From an uncultured Clostridium sp. (lineage in GTDB: Bacteria > Bacillota > Clostridia > TANB77 > CAG-508), in assembly GCA_900552555.1 (NCBI GenBank), contig URZW01000005.1, positions 1-64,000 on the forward strand: 64,000 nt of DNA, written 5' to 3'. Both the position numbers and the translations under genes were made by a program. Below, piece by piece: positions 55,338 to 63,655 of the stretch. Each line of letters begins with the position of its first letter. The first letter of the stretch is position 1. Under the pieces are notes generated by a model, which was not told the origin of the DNA, ran no database searches, and saw nothing but the letters and a program-made list of their open reading frames with translations.

Positions 55338-55787
55338 ATGTATACAATAGAAGAATTTGATAAAGGAAAAACAAAAATATTAAAATACATACTTTATAAA
55401 AAAAGAAGTGAAAATGAAGTTAGAAAAAAATTTGAAAAAGAATTAGATGAAAACATGTTGGAAGATATTATCGAATATTTAAAAGAGGCTAAATATATTG
55501 ACGATAGCGATTATATAAGAAGAACAGTAAACAACTTCATAATTTTAAAAAATTTATCAATAAAAGAATTAAAATACAAATTACTAGCAAAAGGTTTGAA
55601 CAAAAATGATATTGAAGATTACATTTACGAAAACAAAGAAGAGCTAGAAGAATATGAAGTAAAATCAATATCAAATATAATATACAAAAAATCAGTAGCT
55701 ATGGAAAAAGATGAAATAAAACAATATTTATTAAAAAAAGGTTATAAATTGGAAAATATAAATAAAGCAATTGAAGAACAAATCTGA
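55338..55787 (+). CDS. recX: Regulatory protein RecX
   Basis: 149 residues, all-helical RecX fold that binds and limits RecA filaments. Three repeated three-helix modules: YILYKKRSENEVRKKFEKEL, YIDDSDYIRRTVNNFIILKNLSIKELKYKLLAKG (the family core in pieces) and MEKDEIKQYLLKKGY at the end. Position downstream of recA agrees. No strong ribosome site except GGAAGT 8 bases before ATG. It overlaps nothing but its end is close to scpA (19 bases). Confidence 0.88.
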   Translation: MYTIEEFDKGKTKILKYILYKKRSENEVRKKFEKELDENMLEDIIEYLKEAKYIDDSDYIRRTVNNFIILKNLSIKELKYKLLAKGLNKNDIEDYIYENKEELEEYEVKSISNIIYKKSVAMEKDEIKQYLLKKGYKLENINKAIEEQI

Positions 55788-55806
55788 AAGAATCAAGGAG
55801 AAAACA

Positions 55807-56556
55807 ATGTCAATATTAACACTAGAAACTAAGAAATATTCAATAAAAATAGATAATTTTGAAGGACCATTGGATTTATTATGCTATTTAATAGATAAAA
55901 ATAAAATGAATATTTATGATGTAAATTTAACAGAAATAACAAATCAATATATAGAATATTTAAATGCAATGGAAGAAATGAATTTAGAAATTGCAAGTGA
56001 ATTTATAGTTATGGCATCAACACTGTTATATTTAAAATCTAAAAACTTATTACCAAAACAAGAAGAGGAAGAAGAAGAAATAACAGAGGAAGAACTAATA
56101 AGAAGAATAATTGAGTATAAAAAATTCAAAGAAATTAGCAAAGTTTTTAAAGAAAATTATGCTATATTTGCAAATAAATTTTATAAAGGACAAGAAGAAA
56201 TAAAATTACCAAAGCAAAAATTGGAAAAAGATTATGGACCTGAAAAAATTCCAGAAGTATATAAATTGTTGGTTGAAAGAAATAGTGTTAAAATAAATCA
56301 AAATGCTAAAAACATTGAAAAAATTGCATTAGTAGATAAATATACTGTTGCTGATAAAGTAAAGGACATGTATAAAATTCTAGCAAAACAAAAGAAATTT
56401 GTATTTAACAAAGTGTTTTCAATTAAAAAACACGAAAAACAAGAAGTGGTAACAGCTTTTAGTGGTTTACTTGAATTATCCAGAAGAAACAAAGTAGAAA
56501 CAAGTCAAGAAGAAATTTTTGGTGATATTGCAGTTGAGGAAAAGAAAAATAAATAG
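55807..56556 (+). CDS. scpA: Segregation and condensation protein A
   Basis: 249-residue kleisin that, with ScpB, bridges the SMC dimer in chromosome condensation. N-terminal FEGPLDLLCYLIDKNKMNIYDV (about 15-36) is the family signature, followed by YLNAMEEMNLEIASEFIVMASTLLYLKSKNLLP (in parts) and an acidic linker; the C terminus has the winged-helix VVTAFSGLLELSRRNKV. Start at 55807 after AAGGAG; a longer frame from 55771 overlaps recX. scpB is not adjacent, which is unusual, as the two are usually paired. Confidence 0.93.
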   Translation: MSILTLETKKYSIKIDNFEGPLDLLCYLIDKNKMNIYDVNLTEITNQYIEYLNAMEEMNLEIASEFIVMASTLLYLKSKNLLPKQEEEEEEITEEELIRRIIEYKKFKEISKVFKENYAIFANKFYKGQEEIKLPKQKLEKDYGPEKIPEVYKLLVERNSVKINQNAKNIEKIALVDKYTVADKVKDMYKILAKQKKFVFNKVFSIKKHEKQEVVTAFSGLLELSRRNKVETSQEEIFGDIAVEEKKNK

Positions 56557-56601
56557 CAAATCGGTTTAAAAGTTAATTTTAATTTGGAGAAGAAGTAAAA
56601 T

Positions 56602-57159
56602 ATGAAACAAATAACATTTGATTATAAAGAAAATTTAAAATATCAAAAAGTAAAAGATAAAGTCAGAGCAGTTATTCTAAATGAAGATGGAAGAGCACTT
56701 TTAGTAAAATATGCTGGTTTATATATGTTACCTGGGGGGAAAATAGATGCGAATGAAACTGAAAAGGAAGCATTAAGAAGAGAAATATTAGAAGAATCAG
56801 GGATAGATATATTTATAGATACTGATATTGAAAGTGAGGAACCTTTTTTACAAATAGAAACATATAATCAAAATTATTATGATAGAAAAGCTGATAAAAA
56901 AATAAATAGAGTGAGAAAAACATCTTTTTATGCATTGAAAACAAATCAAAAAATAAAAATTGAAAAACAAAGACTATCAGAAAGTGAAAAACAAAAAAAT
57001 CTTATTGTTAAATTTGAAAATCTATCAGTAATAGAATATAAAGTTCAAAATAATCAAACAGATAATTTTAGACAAGAAATATTTGATAGAGAAATTTTAA
57101 CAGCACTAAAAGAATATCGTAATTACAAAGAATGTAAAGAAAAAGAAGGACAAAGATAA
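56602..57159 (+). CDS. NUDIX hydrolase
   Basis: 185 residues. Full NUDIX box GGKIDANETEKEALRREILEESGI (given here in two parts: GGKIDANETEKEAL, RREILEESGI) at about 47-70, with the catalytic Glu residues. N-terminal RAVILNEDGRALLVKYAGLY and LPGG are typical for enzymes on nucleoside diphosphate derivatives; substrate not predictable. C-terminal 60 residues are less conserved. GGAGAAG 9 bases before the start. It follows scpA at 45 bases. Confidence 0.88.
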   Translation: MKQITFDYKENLKYQKVKDKVRAVILNEDGRALLVKYAGLYMLPGGKIDANETEKEALRREILEESGIDIFIDTDIESEEPFLQIETYNQNYYDRKADKKINRVRKTSFYALKTNQKIKIEKQRLSESEKQKNLIVKFENLSVIEYKVQNNQTDNFRQEIFDREILTALKEYRNYKECKEKEGQR

Positions 57160-57234
57160 AAAATATAGATAATAAAGTTTAAATACTAAAAAAAAGGAAA
57201 AACTAATAATATTACTTCAAAAGAAGGTGATATA

Positions 57235-57861
57235 TTGGTTTTTCTTTTTATAATTTTAATGATAATAGTTATACTAATAACAATAAAAATAAAATTAGAA
57301 ATACAAAATCTTAAAATATCAACAAATGAAACTCCACATTTAAATAAAAAATATCAAATAAAAATTGTAATATATACATTAGGATGTATACCAATTTTAA
57401 AAATAAATTTAAATAATAAAAAAATACAAAAAGTAATAAACAATCCAAAGATAAAAGAAAAAATAAAACAACAAGAAACTAAAATAATAGAAAATAAAGT
57501 AAATATTGATAAAGAATTAATAACTTCACTAAAAAATATAAAAACAGAAATAAAAGAAATAAATTTAAAAATCATAATAGGAACAGAAAATGCATCATTA
57601 ACAGCATTTACAATACCAGTTATAAGTACACTTGTAGCAATTTTTTTAAGCAAACAGATAAAAAAATATAATGAGAAGCAAGTATTTTTAGTAGAACCTG
57701 TATATATTGATAAAAATTTATTAAATATAGAAATTTCAAGTATATTTCAAATAAAAATGATACATATTATAAATACAATATGTATCGTAAATAAGAAAAG
57801 GAAAGGTGATAAAAATGAGCGAACATCCAATAGAAGGTCTTATGACTACGGCTATGAATAG
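57235..57861 (+). CDS. DUF2953 (YtfI-like) membrane-anchored protein
   Basis: 208 residues: N-terminal hydrophobic helix (1-18), then a beta/alpha soluble part with YTLGCIPILKINLNNKKI and GTENASLTAFTIPVISTLVAIF, then VFLVEPVYIDKNLL. This matches DUF2953, whose Bacillus member ytfI precedes ytfJ as here. Role unknown, likely sporulation-linked by context. Starts with TTG (57235) after AAGGTG. Its last 47 bases overlap the start of ytfJ in another frame, so translation is probably coupled. Confidence 0.75.
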   Translation: MVFLFIILMIIVILITIKIKLEIQNLKISTNETPHLNKKYQIKIVIYTLGCIPILKINLNNKKIQKVINNPKIKEKIKQQETKIIENKVNIDKELITSLKNIKTEIKEINLKIIIGTENASLTAFTIPVISTLVAIFLSKQIKKYNEKQVFLVEPVYIDKNLLNIEISSIFQIKMIHIINTICIVNKKRKGDKNERTSNRRSYDYGYE

Positions 57862-58366
57862 TATTAAAGATATGATAGATGTAAATACAATAATTGGAGA
57901 ACCTATAGAAACATCAAATAATATAGTAATTATACCAATATCAAAAGTTTCTTTTGGATTTGCCGCAGGTGGTAGTGAATTTAAAGGTGAAACAATTGAT
58001 GAATATAAAAAAGTAGAGAAAGAAGAACAAATACAATATAGATTACCATTTGGAGGAGGAGCTGGAGCAGGAGTTACAATAAACCCAGTTGCATTTTTGG
58101 TGATTCAAGCAAATAATATAAAACTTATGCCATTATGCCATTCTTCTAGTATAGATAGATTATTAGATTATGTTCCAGATTTAATGGAAAAGACAAATAA
58201 TATGATGAATAGAATTGTTAGTAATAAAAAAGAAGAAACAGAAAAAATCTTAAAAGAAATGCAAAAAAGAAATAGTAAAAATATTAATAATGTTAAAGAA
58301 GAAGTTAATGAAATTAAAAGCGAAGTTAATAATATGAAATTAGAAAATAATAATCAAGATGATTAG
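57815..58366 (+). CDS. ytfJ: GerW-family sporulation protein YtfJ
   Basis: 183 residues. N-terminal MSEHPIEGLMTTAMNSIKDMIDVNTIIGEPI is the family pattern (parts), followed by NIVIIPISKVSFGFAAGG and the Gly-rich FGGGAGAGVTINPVAFLVI, the core of the GerW/YtfJ domain. A C-terminal helical charged tail follows (NVKEEVNEIKSEVNNMK). Spore-forming relatives need GerW for germination receptor-independent steps; precise biochemistry unknown. Start at 57815 with AAAGGTG upstream, inside the preceding gene. Confidence 0.92.
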   Translation: MSEHPIEGLMTTAMNSIKDMIDVNTIIGEPIETSNNIVIIPISKVSFGFAAGGSEFKGETIDEYKKVEKEEQIQYRLPFGGGAGAGVTINPVAFLVIQANNIKLMPLCHSSSIDRLLDYVPDLMEKTNNMMNRIVSNKKEETEKILKEMQKRNSKNINNVKEEVNEIKSEVNNMKLENNNQDD

Positions 58367-58381
58367 AAATAATTTAAAAAA

Positions 58382-58431
58382 TGTCCTTTTTGAAGACAAT
58401 GTCCCAAACAGAACCGTCCCCAAAAGGACAT
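58382..58431. repeat. REP-like palindrome, GGGACGGTTCTT family, copy 3 (degenerate left arm)
   Basis: TGTCCTTTTT (58382-58391) and CCAAAAGGACA pair at the outside. The inside holds TGTCCCAAACAGAACCGTCC, matching the right arm of copies 1 and 2 with one change. A terminator-like TTTTTATTTT tail follows. Confidence 0.7.
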
Positions 58432-58436
58432 TTTTA

Positions 58437-58467
58437 TTTTGTCGAAAACTTCTGTAAAATCGACAAA
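58437..58467. promoter_or_regulatory. Two Spo0A boxes upstream of spoIIAA
   Basis: TTTTGTCGAAAA (58437-58448) and, on the opposite strand, TTTTGTCGA (58460-58468) match the 0A box TTTGTCGAA, spaced as a pair just upstream of the -35 region. They indicate activation of the operon by Spo0A~P. Confidence 0.75.
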
Positions 58468-58485
58468 ACTTCTATTTTTTTGCTA

Positions 58486-58514
58486 TTGGAAAAAACTGGA
58501 AAAAGATTTATAAT
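58486..58514 (+). promoter_or_regulatory. spoIIA promoter
   Basis: TTGGAA (58486-58491), 17 bases, TATAAT (58509-58514); sigma-A type rather than sigma-H like in Bacillus, with Spo0A boxes before it. Confidence 0.6.
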
Positions 58515-58550
58515 ACATATATAAAGCAAAAGAAAAAGGAGCGGACAAGT

Positions 58551-58862
58551 ATGGAATCAAAATTTTATGAAGAAAAAAAAATGTTAGTTTTTAAAATTAC
58601 AGATGAAATTGATGACTGTAGTGTACAAAAGATAAGGAGGAGAGCTGATTATGAAATTGAAAGATATATGCCTAGAAAAGTTGTATTTGATTTTGATAGT
58701 GTTACTTTCATGGATAGTGCAGGAATAGGATTAATAATAGGAAGATACAAATTTGCAAATATGCTTGGAGGAAAATTGGAAGTCGCAAATTTAACTCAAA
58801 GTGTTAGAAAAATATTTGAAATGAGCGGAATTCTAAAATTAATTCCAGTAACAGAATTATAA
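58551..58862 (+). CDS. spoIIAA: Anti-anti-sigma factor SpoIIAA
   Basis: 103-residue STAS protein that frees sigma-F by binding SpoIIAB. The phosphorylated serine lies in FMDSAGIGLIIGRYK (about residues 53-67). N-terminal strands EKKMLVFKITDEID and the end FEMSGILKLIPV fit the family. Start with GGAGCGGAC upstream. It is the first gene of spoIIAA-spoIIAB-sigF, here with a dispersed hairpin repeat between the first two genes. Confidence 0.95.
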   Translation: MESKFYEEKKMLVFKITDEIDDCSVQKIRRRADYEIERYMPRKVVFDFDSVTFMDSAGIGLIIGRYKFANMLGGKLEVANLTQSVRKIFEMSGILKLIPVTEL

Positions 58863-58868
58863 TTTTTA

Positions 58869-58902
58869 TATATTATGAAAGGTATACAACTTTCATAATA
58901 TA
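58869..58902. repeat. Dispersed hairpin repeat, copy 3 (diverged), between spoIIAA and spoIIAB
   Basis: TATATTATGAAAG/CTTTCATAATATA arms around GTATACAA, followed by AATACATTGAAAG: same design as the hairpins at 34674 and 46629. It stands between stop and ribosome site of two genes that must be expressed in ratio. Confidence 0.55.
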
Positions 58903-58928
58903 AATACATTGAAAGGAAAATATAGATT

Positions 58929-59408
58929 ATGAAAGAACAAATTGAAAATGAAATGAAATTAGAATTTTTAAATAAAGGAGCAAATGAAGCATTTGCAAGA
59001 ATAACAGTTGCGGCATTTGCATCACAATTAGACCCTACAATAGAGGAACTTGCAGACATAAAAACAGCTGTATCAGAAGCAGTTACTAATTGCATAATTC
59101 ATGCATACGAAAACAGACAGGGTATAATAAAAATAAATGCACAATTAAAGGGCAATGAAATAATAATTCAAATTTCAGACAATGGAAAAGGAATAGAAAA
59201 TGTAGATGTTGCAAAAGAACCATTATACACAACAAAGCCAAATCTAGAAAGGTCAGGAATGGGATTTACAATAATGGAAAGCTTTATGGACACAATGAAA
59301 GTTGAATCAATTGTTGGATTAGGTACAAAAGTCACATTAACAAAAACAATAAAGAAACAGGAAGAGAAAATTGATGAAAGTCAGTTAACAGCTATAACAA
59401 AAGAATAA
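58929..59408 (+). CDS. spoIIAB: Anti-sigma factor and serine kinase SpoIIAB
   Basis: 159-residue GHKL-fold protein that binds sigma-F and phosphorylates SpoIIAA. ADIKTAVSEAVTNCIIHAY (N-box, about 43-61), ISDNGKGIENV (G1 box) and RSGMGFTIMESFMD (G2 box) are present. Slightly longer at the C terminus than the Bacillus protein (146 residues). AAAGGAAA precedes the start. Confidence 0.96.
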   Translation: MKEQIENEMKLEFLNKGANEAFARITVAAFASQLDPTIEELADIKTAVSEAVTNCIIHAYENRQGIIKINAQLKGNEIIIQISDNGKGIENVDVAKEPLYTTKPNLERSGMGFTIMESFMDTMKVESIVGLGTKVTLTKTIKKQEEKIDESQLTAITKE

Positions 59409-59427
59409 AATAGAGGTAAGTGTACAT

Positions 59428-60156
59428 ATGTATGAAAATAATATAAATTCAATAAAAAGAGCCCAAGAAGGTGACAAGTTTGAAATGGATAGACTTATTA
59501 GAGAAAATAATGGGCTTATTTGGAGTATAGTAAAAAGATTTATGAATAGAGGATATGAAGTAGAAGATTTATATCAAATTGGATGTATAGGATTTATCAA
59601 ATCAATAAAAAGATTTGATACAAATTTTGAAGTAAAACTATCAACATATTCAGTACCATACATATTAGGTGAAATAAAAAGATTTATAAGAGATGACGGA
59701 CCTATTAAAGTTAGTAGAAGCATAAAAGAATTGAACACAAAAATAAATGAATTAAAAAGGCATTATTTATTAAATGGAAAAGAAATTACTTTGGAACAAA
59801 TTTGCAAGGAATTAAAGATACAAAAAGAAGATGCTATAATTGCAATGGAATCAACAAATGCGGTTGAATCAATGGATGCAGTAGCAAATGCTGAAAATAA
59901 AGATGGTAAACAAATGACGGTGTTTGATAAAATATCAACTGGAAAAAATGAGGAAGAGATGATTACAAATAGGATGGTAGTTAATCAGTTGATAAATGAA
60001 TTGCAGGATAGAGAAAAAGAAATTATTTTATTAAGATTTTTTAAAGAGAAAACTCAAACCGAGGTTGCAAAAATTCTTGGAATTAGTCAGGTGCAAGTTT
60101 CTAGAATAGAAAGAAAAGTGTTGAATGAAATGAAATCAAAATTGACATCTGCTTAA
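59428..60156 (+). CDS. sigF: Sporulation sigma factor SigF
   Basis: 242-residue forespore-specific sigma factor. Region 2: GLIWSIVKRFMNRGYEVEDLYQIGCIGFIKSIKRFD (in parts), region 2.4 STYSVPYILGEIKRFIRDDG, region 3 RSIKELNTKI and region 4 LQDREKEIILLRFFKEKTQTEVAKILGISQVQVSRIERK. Usual length. Regulated by SpoIIAB; promoter by Spo0A. GAGGTAAG upstream of the start. Confidence 0.96.
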   Translation: MYENNINSIKRAQEGDKFEMDRLIRENNGLIWSIVKRFMNRGYEVEDLYQIGCIGFIKSIKRFDTNFEVKLSTYSVPYILGEIKRFIRDDGPIKVSRSIKELNTKINELKRHYLLNGKEITLEQICKELKIQKEDAIIAMESTNAVESMDAVANAENKDGKQMTVFDKISTGKNEEEMITNRMVVNQLINELQDREKEIILLRFFKEKTQTEVAKILGISQVQVSRIERKVLNEMKSKLTSA

Positions 60157-60191
60157 TAATTTTTAAAGCAATAGAAAATGGAGTGATTATA

Positions 60192-61223
60192 TTGAAAAAA
60201 TTTTTAATCTATTTACTATCATTCATATTAATAATTTTTATAATTCCAGCACTTTTGACTAAAAAAACAACCACAACAAGTTCAAAAGAAGAAAACAACA
60301 ATCAAACAACAATCAACCAAGATGAAAAAAAAACAACTGAAACAAATAGTAAAAACGAATATAACTATAATCAATATGGAACAATATCATTACTACATAA
60401 AAAAACTGGAGAAGTAGAACAAGTAAAATTAGATGATTATTTGTGTAATGTAGTATCAGCAGAAATGCCTGCAACATTTGAGCAAGAAGCATTAAAGGCT
60501 CAGGCAATAGTTGCAAGAACATATACAATATATAAAATTTTAAATAAAAAACATGACAACGCAGATATATGTGATGACTCAACATGTTGTCAGGCATGGA
60601 TTTCAAAAGAAGACAGGTTCACAAGATGGGAAGAAAATCAAAGAGAAAGTAATTGGCAAAAAATATGTAATGCAGTAAATGACACATCAGGAAAAATAAT
60701 AACATATGAAAATAAACCAATTGATGCTTTTTTTCATTCAAATAGTGGAGGAATAACAGAAGTACCCGTAAATGTATGGGGAGGTACAGGATATCCGTAT
60801 TTACAAAGTGTTGAAACATCAGGAGAAGATGCGTATACTCAATATTCTTCAGAAGTCGTATTATCACAAGAAGAGTTGATAAATAAGTTAAAGGAAAAAT
60901 ACACAGATATATCAATAGATTTTGCCAATAGTGATGATATCAAAATTTTGGAATATACAGAAAGCACAAGAGTTAAAACTGTAAAGTTTGGAAATCACGA
61001 GATTTCTGGAGTTGAGGCAAGAACATTATTTGGATTGAAATCTACAAATTTTGAGATTACTAGGGATGGTGATAATATAAAATTTTCTGTAAAAGGTTAT
61101 GGGCATGGTGTTGGTATGAGTCAAACTGGGGCTGATAGTATGGCTAAACAGGGGAAAAACGCAGAGGATATTATTAAACATTTTTATACTGGAGTTGAAA
61201 TTACGGAAGTTAATAAATTGTAG
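60192..61223 (+). CDS. spoIID: Stage II sporulation protein D (peptidoglycan lytic transglycosylase)
   Basis: 343 residues: N-terminal membrane helix (about 5-20), a Thr/Asn-rich linker, then the SpoIID domain with the catalytic Glu in VVSAEMPATFEQEALKAQA (about 96-114), the zinc-type CDDSTCCQAW, HSNSGG and the C-terminal GYGHGVGMSQTGADSMA. Degrades septal peptidoglycan during engulfment with SpoIIM and SpoIIP, which are not here. Start is TTG at 60192 with GGAG 8 bases upstream, rather than the GTG at 60183. Confidence 0.94.
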   Translation: MKKFLIYLLSFILIIFIIPALLTKKTTTTSSKEENNNQTTINQDEKKTTETNSKNEYNYNQYGTISLLHKKTGEVEQVKLDDYLCNVVSAEMPATFEQEALKAQAIVARTYTIYKILNKKHDNADICDDSTCCQAWISKEDRFTRWEENQRESNWQKICNAVNDTSGKIITYENKPIDAFFHSNSGGITEVPVNVWGGTGYPYLQSVETSGEDAYTQYSSEVVLSQEELINKLKEKYTDISIDFANSDDIKILEYTESTRVKTVKFGNHEISGVEARTLFGLKSTNFEITRDGDNIKFSVKGYGHGVGMSQTGADSMAKQGKNAEDIIKHFYTGVEITEVNKL

Positions 61224-61244
61224 TGCTTATAACGAAATTATAAT

Positions 61245-61272
61245 GTATATTTTTATAAAATCCGGAAATAAT
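61245..61272 (+). promoter_or_regulatory. Sigma-F (or sigma-G) type promoter of spoIIQ
   Basis: GTATA (61245-61249) and GGAAATAAT (61264-61272), 14 bases apart, resemble the sigma-F consensus GYATA-N15-GGNRANANT, 33 bases before the spoIIQ start. Consistent with forespore expression. Confidence 0.6.
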
Positions 61273-61304
61273 TGTAATATAAACAAATATTTAAGGAGGA
61301 TTTT

Positions 61305-62153
61305 ATGAGAAGAGATATTGTAAAAAATAGCAAAGATGAAATGAGTATGAAAATAATAAAGTATTCAGCAATAGCTGTTGCAATACTTACAATAATAGTA
61401 TTTGGAGTTTTAATTTACAGTAAAAAATTGAATGATACTGTAAAAGAAGGAACATTAACAGGTGAACAATTATCAAGTATATTAAATAATACAGCAAGTC
61501 AAACTGAAAATACAGAAAGTGCAAGTTCTGAAATTGGAAAAAGTGTAAATGAATTATCTAATGAATTAAATACAAATAGTAATGTTACAAATAGTTCAAA
61601 TTTAAATAATAAGAATTCAAATGGAACAACTAACAAAAATGCAGAAACAAAATCTAATAATGTTTTGACAACAAATAAAATAAATAGTAATACAACAACA
61701 GAAACAAATAGTAAAACGGAAGAAAAGGTTGAAACAAAATCTGTTGAATTAAATTTTGTGAGACCAGTTGATGGAGATATTGTAAGAGATTTTGCTGTTG
61801 ATAGTTTAGTGTATTCAAATACTTTGCAAGAATGGACAACACATACAGGGATTGATATAAAAGCAGATAAGACAACTGTTGTAAAATCAGCAGAAGCTGG
61901 TATTGTTAAGACTATAAAAAATGATCCTAGATATGGTTTAACAGTAATTGTAGAACATGAAAATGGATTCCAAACTGTATATTCTAATTTATTGACATCA
62001 GAGTTTGTTGTTGAAGGTGAAAAGGTGGAAAAGGGACAATCACTTGGAACGGTTGGAAATACTGCAGCTTTTGAAATTGCAGATGAACCACATCTTCATT
62101 TTGAAATTTTAAAGGATTCTGTTCAAGTTGATCCTAATATATATTTAAAATAA
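61305..62153 (+). CDS. spoIIQ: SpoIIQ-like M23 (LytM) peptidase-fold protein
   Basis: 282 residues: membrane helix (about 18-40), a long Asn/Thr/Ser linker (to about 150), and a LytM domain: FVRPVDGDIVRDFAVD, HTGIDIKADK (first His, Asp), and HLHFEILKD (HxH) near the end. All metal ligands are present, so, like clostridial SpoIIQ, it may hydrolyse peptidoglycan, in contrast to Bacillus SpoIIQ, which lost them. It spans the forespore membrane and binds SpoIIIAH during engulfment. AGGAGG and a sigma-F-like promoter precede it. Confidence 0.9.
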   Translation: MRRDIVKNSKDEMSMKIIKYSAIAVAILTIIVFGVLIYSKKLNDTVKEGTLTGEQLSSILNNTASQTENTESASSEIGKSVNELSNELNTNSNVTNSSNLNNKNSNGTTNKNAETKSNNVLTTNKINSNTTTETNSKTEEKVETKSVELNFVRPVDGDIVRDFAVDSLVYSNTLQEWTTHTGIDIKADKTTVVKSAEAGIVKTIKNDPRYGLTVIVEHENGFQTVYSNLLTSEFVVEGEKVEKGQSLGTVGNTAAFEIADEPHLHFEILKDSVQVDPNIYLK

Positions 62154-62178
62154 TAAGTATATGAGAAAAATAAGAAAT

Positions 62179-62211
62179 GGGGGACAGTATAAAACTGCCC
62201 CCCTATTTTTT
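62179..62211 (+). terminator. Terminator after spoIIQ
   Basis: GGGGG-A-CAG / CTG-CCCCC stem with an A+T-rich loop, then TATTTTTT. A further palindrome TTCACATA/TATGTGAA follows at 62210-62233. Confidence 0.75.
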
Positions 62212-62547
62212 CACATAGTAAAAATTATGTGAAACCAGAATAATACCTCCGCATACTAATACCTCTGCATTAACATCTCACTATGAGATAACCTGCCGCT
62301 GCGCTCAACCAAAAATTTCAGAAAATAAAATAATATTTTTTTTAAATGGTTTTCCTCTTGGTGTCATATTTTCTTTCCTCCTTAATGTTGTGTACATTTC
62401 TGGGTTACTAAATATACTAAAACTTAGTATGTATAAATTATAACCTAATTTTACTATTTCGTCAATATTTTTTGTAAACTAATTTTAAATGTTGATGTAT
62501 AAGTGTCAATGATGTGAAACAAAAATATATAAAAAATTAATTTATAA
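62212..62547. other. Intergenic region with a short leftward peptide frame and a G+C-richer tract
   Basis: Between the spoIIQ terminator and the insertion sequence. A G+C-richer stretch (62240-62310) contains repeated GCAGAGGTATTA/GCGGAGGTATTA on the minus strand and an ATCTCA/TGAGAT palindrome. A leftward 20-codon frame follows (62305-62367). The IS left end starts near 62496. Confidence 0.4.
62305..62367 (-). CDS. Possible 20-residue peptide with strong ribosome site
   Basis: MTPRGKPFKKNIILFSEIFG, preceded on the minus strand by AAGGAGG at 8-9 bases and a long A+T-rich leader. No family. It could be the truncated start of a lost gene, since the MTPRGKPF form is often the beginning of longer proteins, or a small peptide in its own right. 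Confidence 0.3.
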   Translation of the reverse strand: MTPRGKPFKKNIILFSEIFG

Positions 62548-63655
62548 TTAAATTGCATAATTTATCATTCCAAATGTTTCCAATTCTGCTCTTTTTTCTT
62601 TTGGTGTTAAGTACTTTAATACTGCCATTGGTATGTTATTTGACCTTTTTAGATATCTTTTTCCTTGTTCTCGTAAGTCTTCTAAACTATAAAATTTTAG
62701 ATAACTATAAAATCTTTCATTATGATTTCTATGACTTCTTTCTACTTTTCCATTATGTTGTGGTGTTCTTGGCTGTATTTTATGATGTTTTATTCCTAAT
62801 TTTCTCAATAATTCATCCAATGGATGTACTTTCTTTATATTTGCTTTATTATATGTAAATTCTATTCCATTATCTGTCTGTATTTCTTTTGGTTTATACC
62901 CTAAATATTGTATTACCCTTAACACAAAATCTACCGTATTTGCTGGCGTATGTTCTTCATACCAATATAAATATCTTTCTCTTGTTGCTTCATCTATATA
63001 TGTATATTGATAAAATTTCTTATCTTCTGGAATATCTTTGCTTTTACATTCATTTGGTACATACTTTACATCCATTTGTCCTTTTTCTCCTATTTTCTTT
63101 GGTGTTTCATAATGTTGATTATGTTTTTTCTTTGATGTATTTTTTATATTCATTCCTTTATAAAATTTTATATTTAATCTCCTCATTACTCTATATAATG
63201 CTGTTATTGTCCTTGTATATCCTTTTTCTCTCTTTAATTTCATCCATAATTCACACAATGTTATTCTTGGATTTCTTCTTACATAATTTCTTATCCATCT
63301 TCTTTCTTGATTTGTATGTGCATTTGGATGCCTTCTTTTTGGTTTGTGTGATTTGTCTGTTATACTTTCTTTTGTTCCGTCATATTTCTTGTTCCATCTC
63401 CATAATGATGTCCTTGATATATGGTACTTTCTACATACATAATTTATATCTCCACAATTTCTATACATCTCTACCGCATATTTTCTTGTATTAATTTCGT
63501 GTGGAAGATATCTTTTTTTATTTTTTTCTGTTATAATATTATTCATAAGTGATTTAAATCTCCTTTATATAAATTTTGTTTTGCAACTTAATTATATATG
63601 ATTTAAATCACTTATTCAATTTTTTATTTTGTTTCACATCAATTGTAACACTACA
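62496..63655 (-). mobile_element. IS481-like insertion sequence
   Basis: One transposase gene between imperfect terminal inverted repeats: left AGTGT-CAA-TGATGTGAAAC (end near 62496-62502) and right GTTTCACATCAATTGTAACACT (end near 63652-63655). The terminal TGT...ACA fits IS481. No clear target duplication. It separates the sporulation block from the next gene. Confidence 0.65.
62548..63546 (-). CDS. DDE transposase, IS481-like
   Basis: 332 residues. N-terminal helix-turn-helix pair (YAVEMYRNCGDINYVCRKYHISRTSLWRW and RWIRNYVRRNPRITLCELW, parts) and an rve/DDE core: first Asp in GQMDVKYVP (about 158), second in EIQTDNGIEF (about 228), Glu in HNGKVERSHR (about 268). All three catalytic residues are present and the frame is intact, so it may be active. 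Start follows AAAGGAG on the minus strand. Inverted copies of AAGTGATTTAAAT (63545-63557, 63601-63613) flank its promoter region. Confidence 0.88.
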   Translation of the reverse strand: MNNIITEKNKKRYLPHEINTRKYAVEMYRNCGDINYVCRKYHISRTSLWRWNKKYDGTKESITDKSHKPKRRHPNAHTNQERRWIRNYVRRNPRITLCELWMKLKREKGYTRTITALYRVMRRLNIKFYKGMNIKNTSKKKHNQHYETPKKIGEKGQMDVKYVPNECKSKDIPEDKKFYQYTYIDEATRERYLYWYEEHTPANTVDFVLRVIQYLGYKPKEIQTDNGIEFTYNKANIKKVHPLDELLRKLGIKHHKIQPRTPQHNGKVERSHRNHNERFYSYLKFYSLEDLREQGKRYLKRSNNIPMAVLKYLTPKEKRAELETFGMINYAI

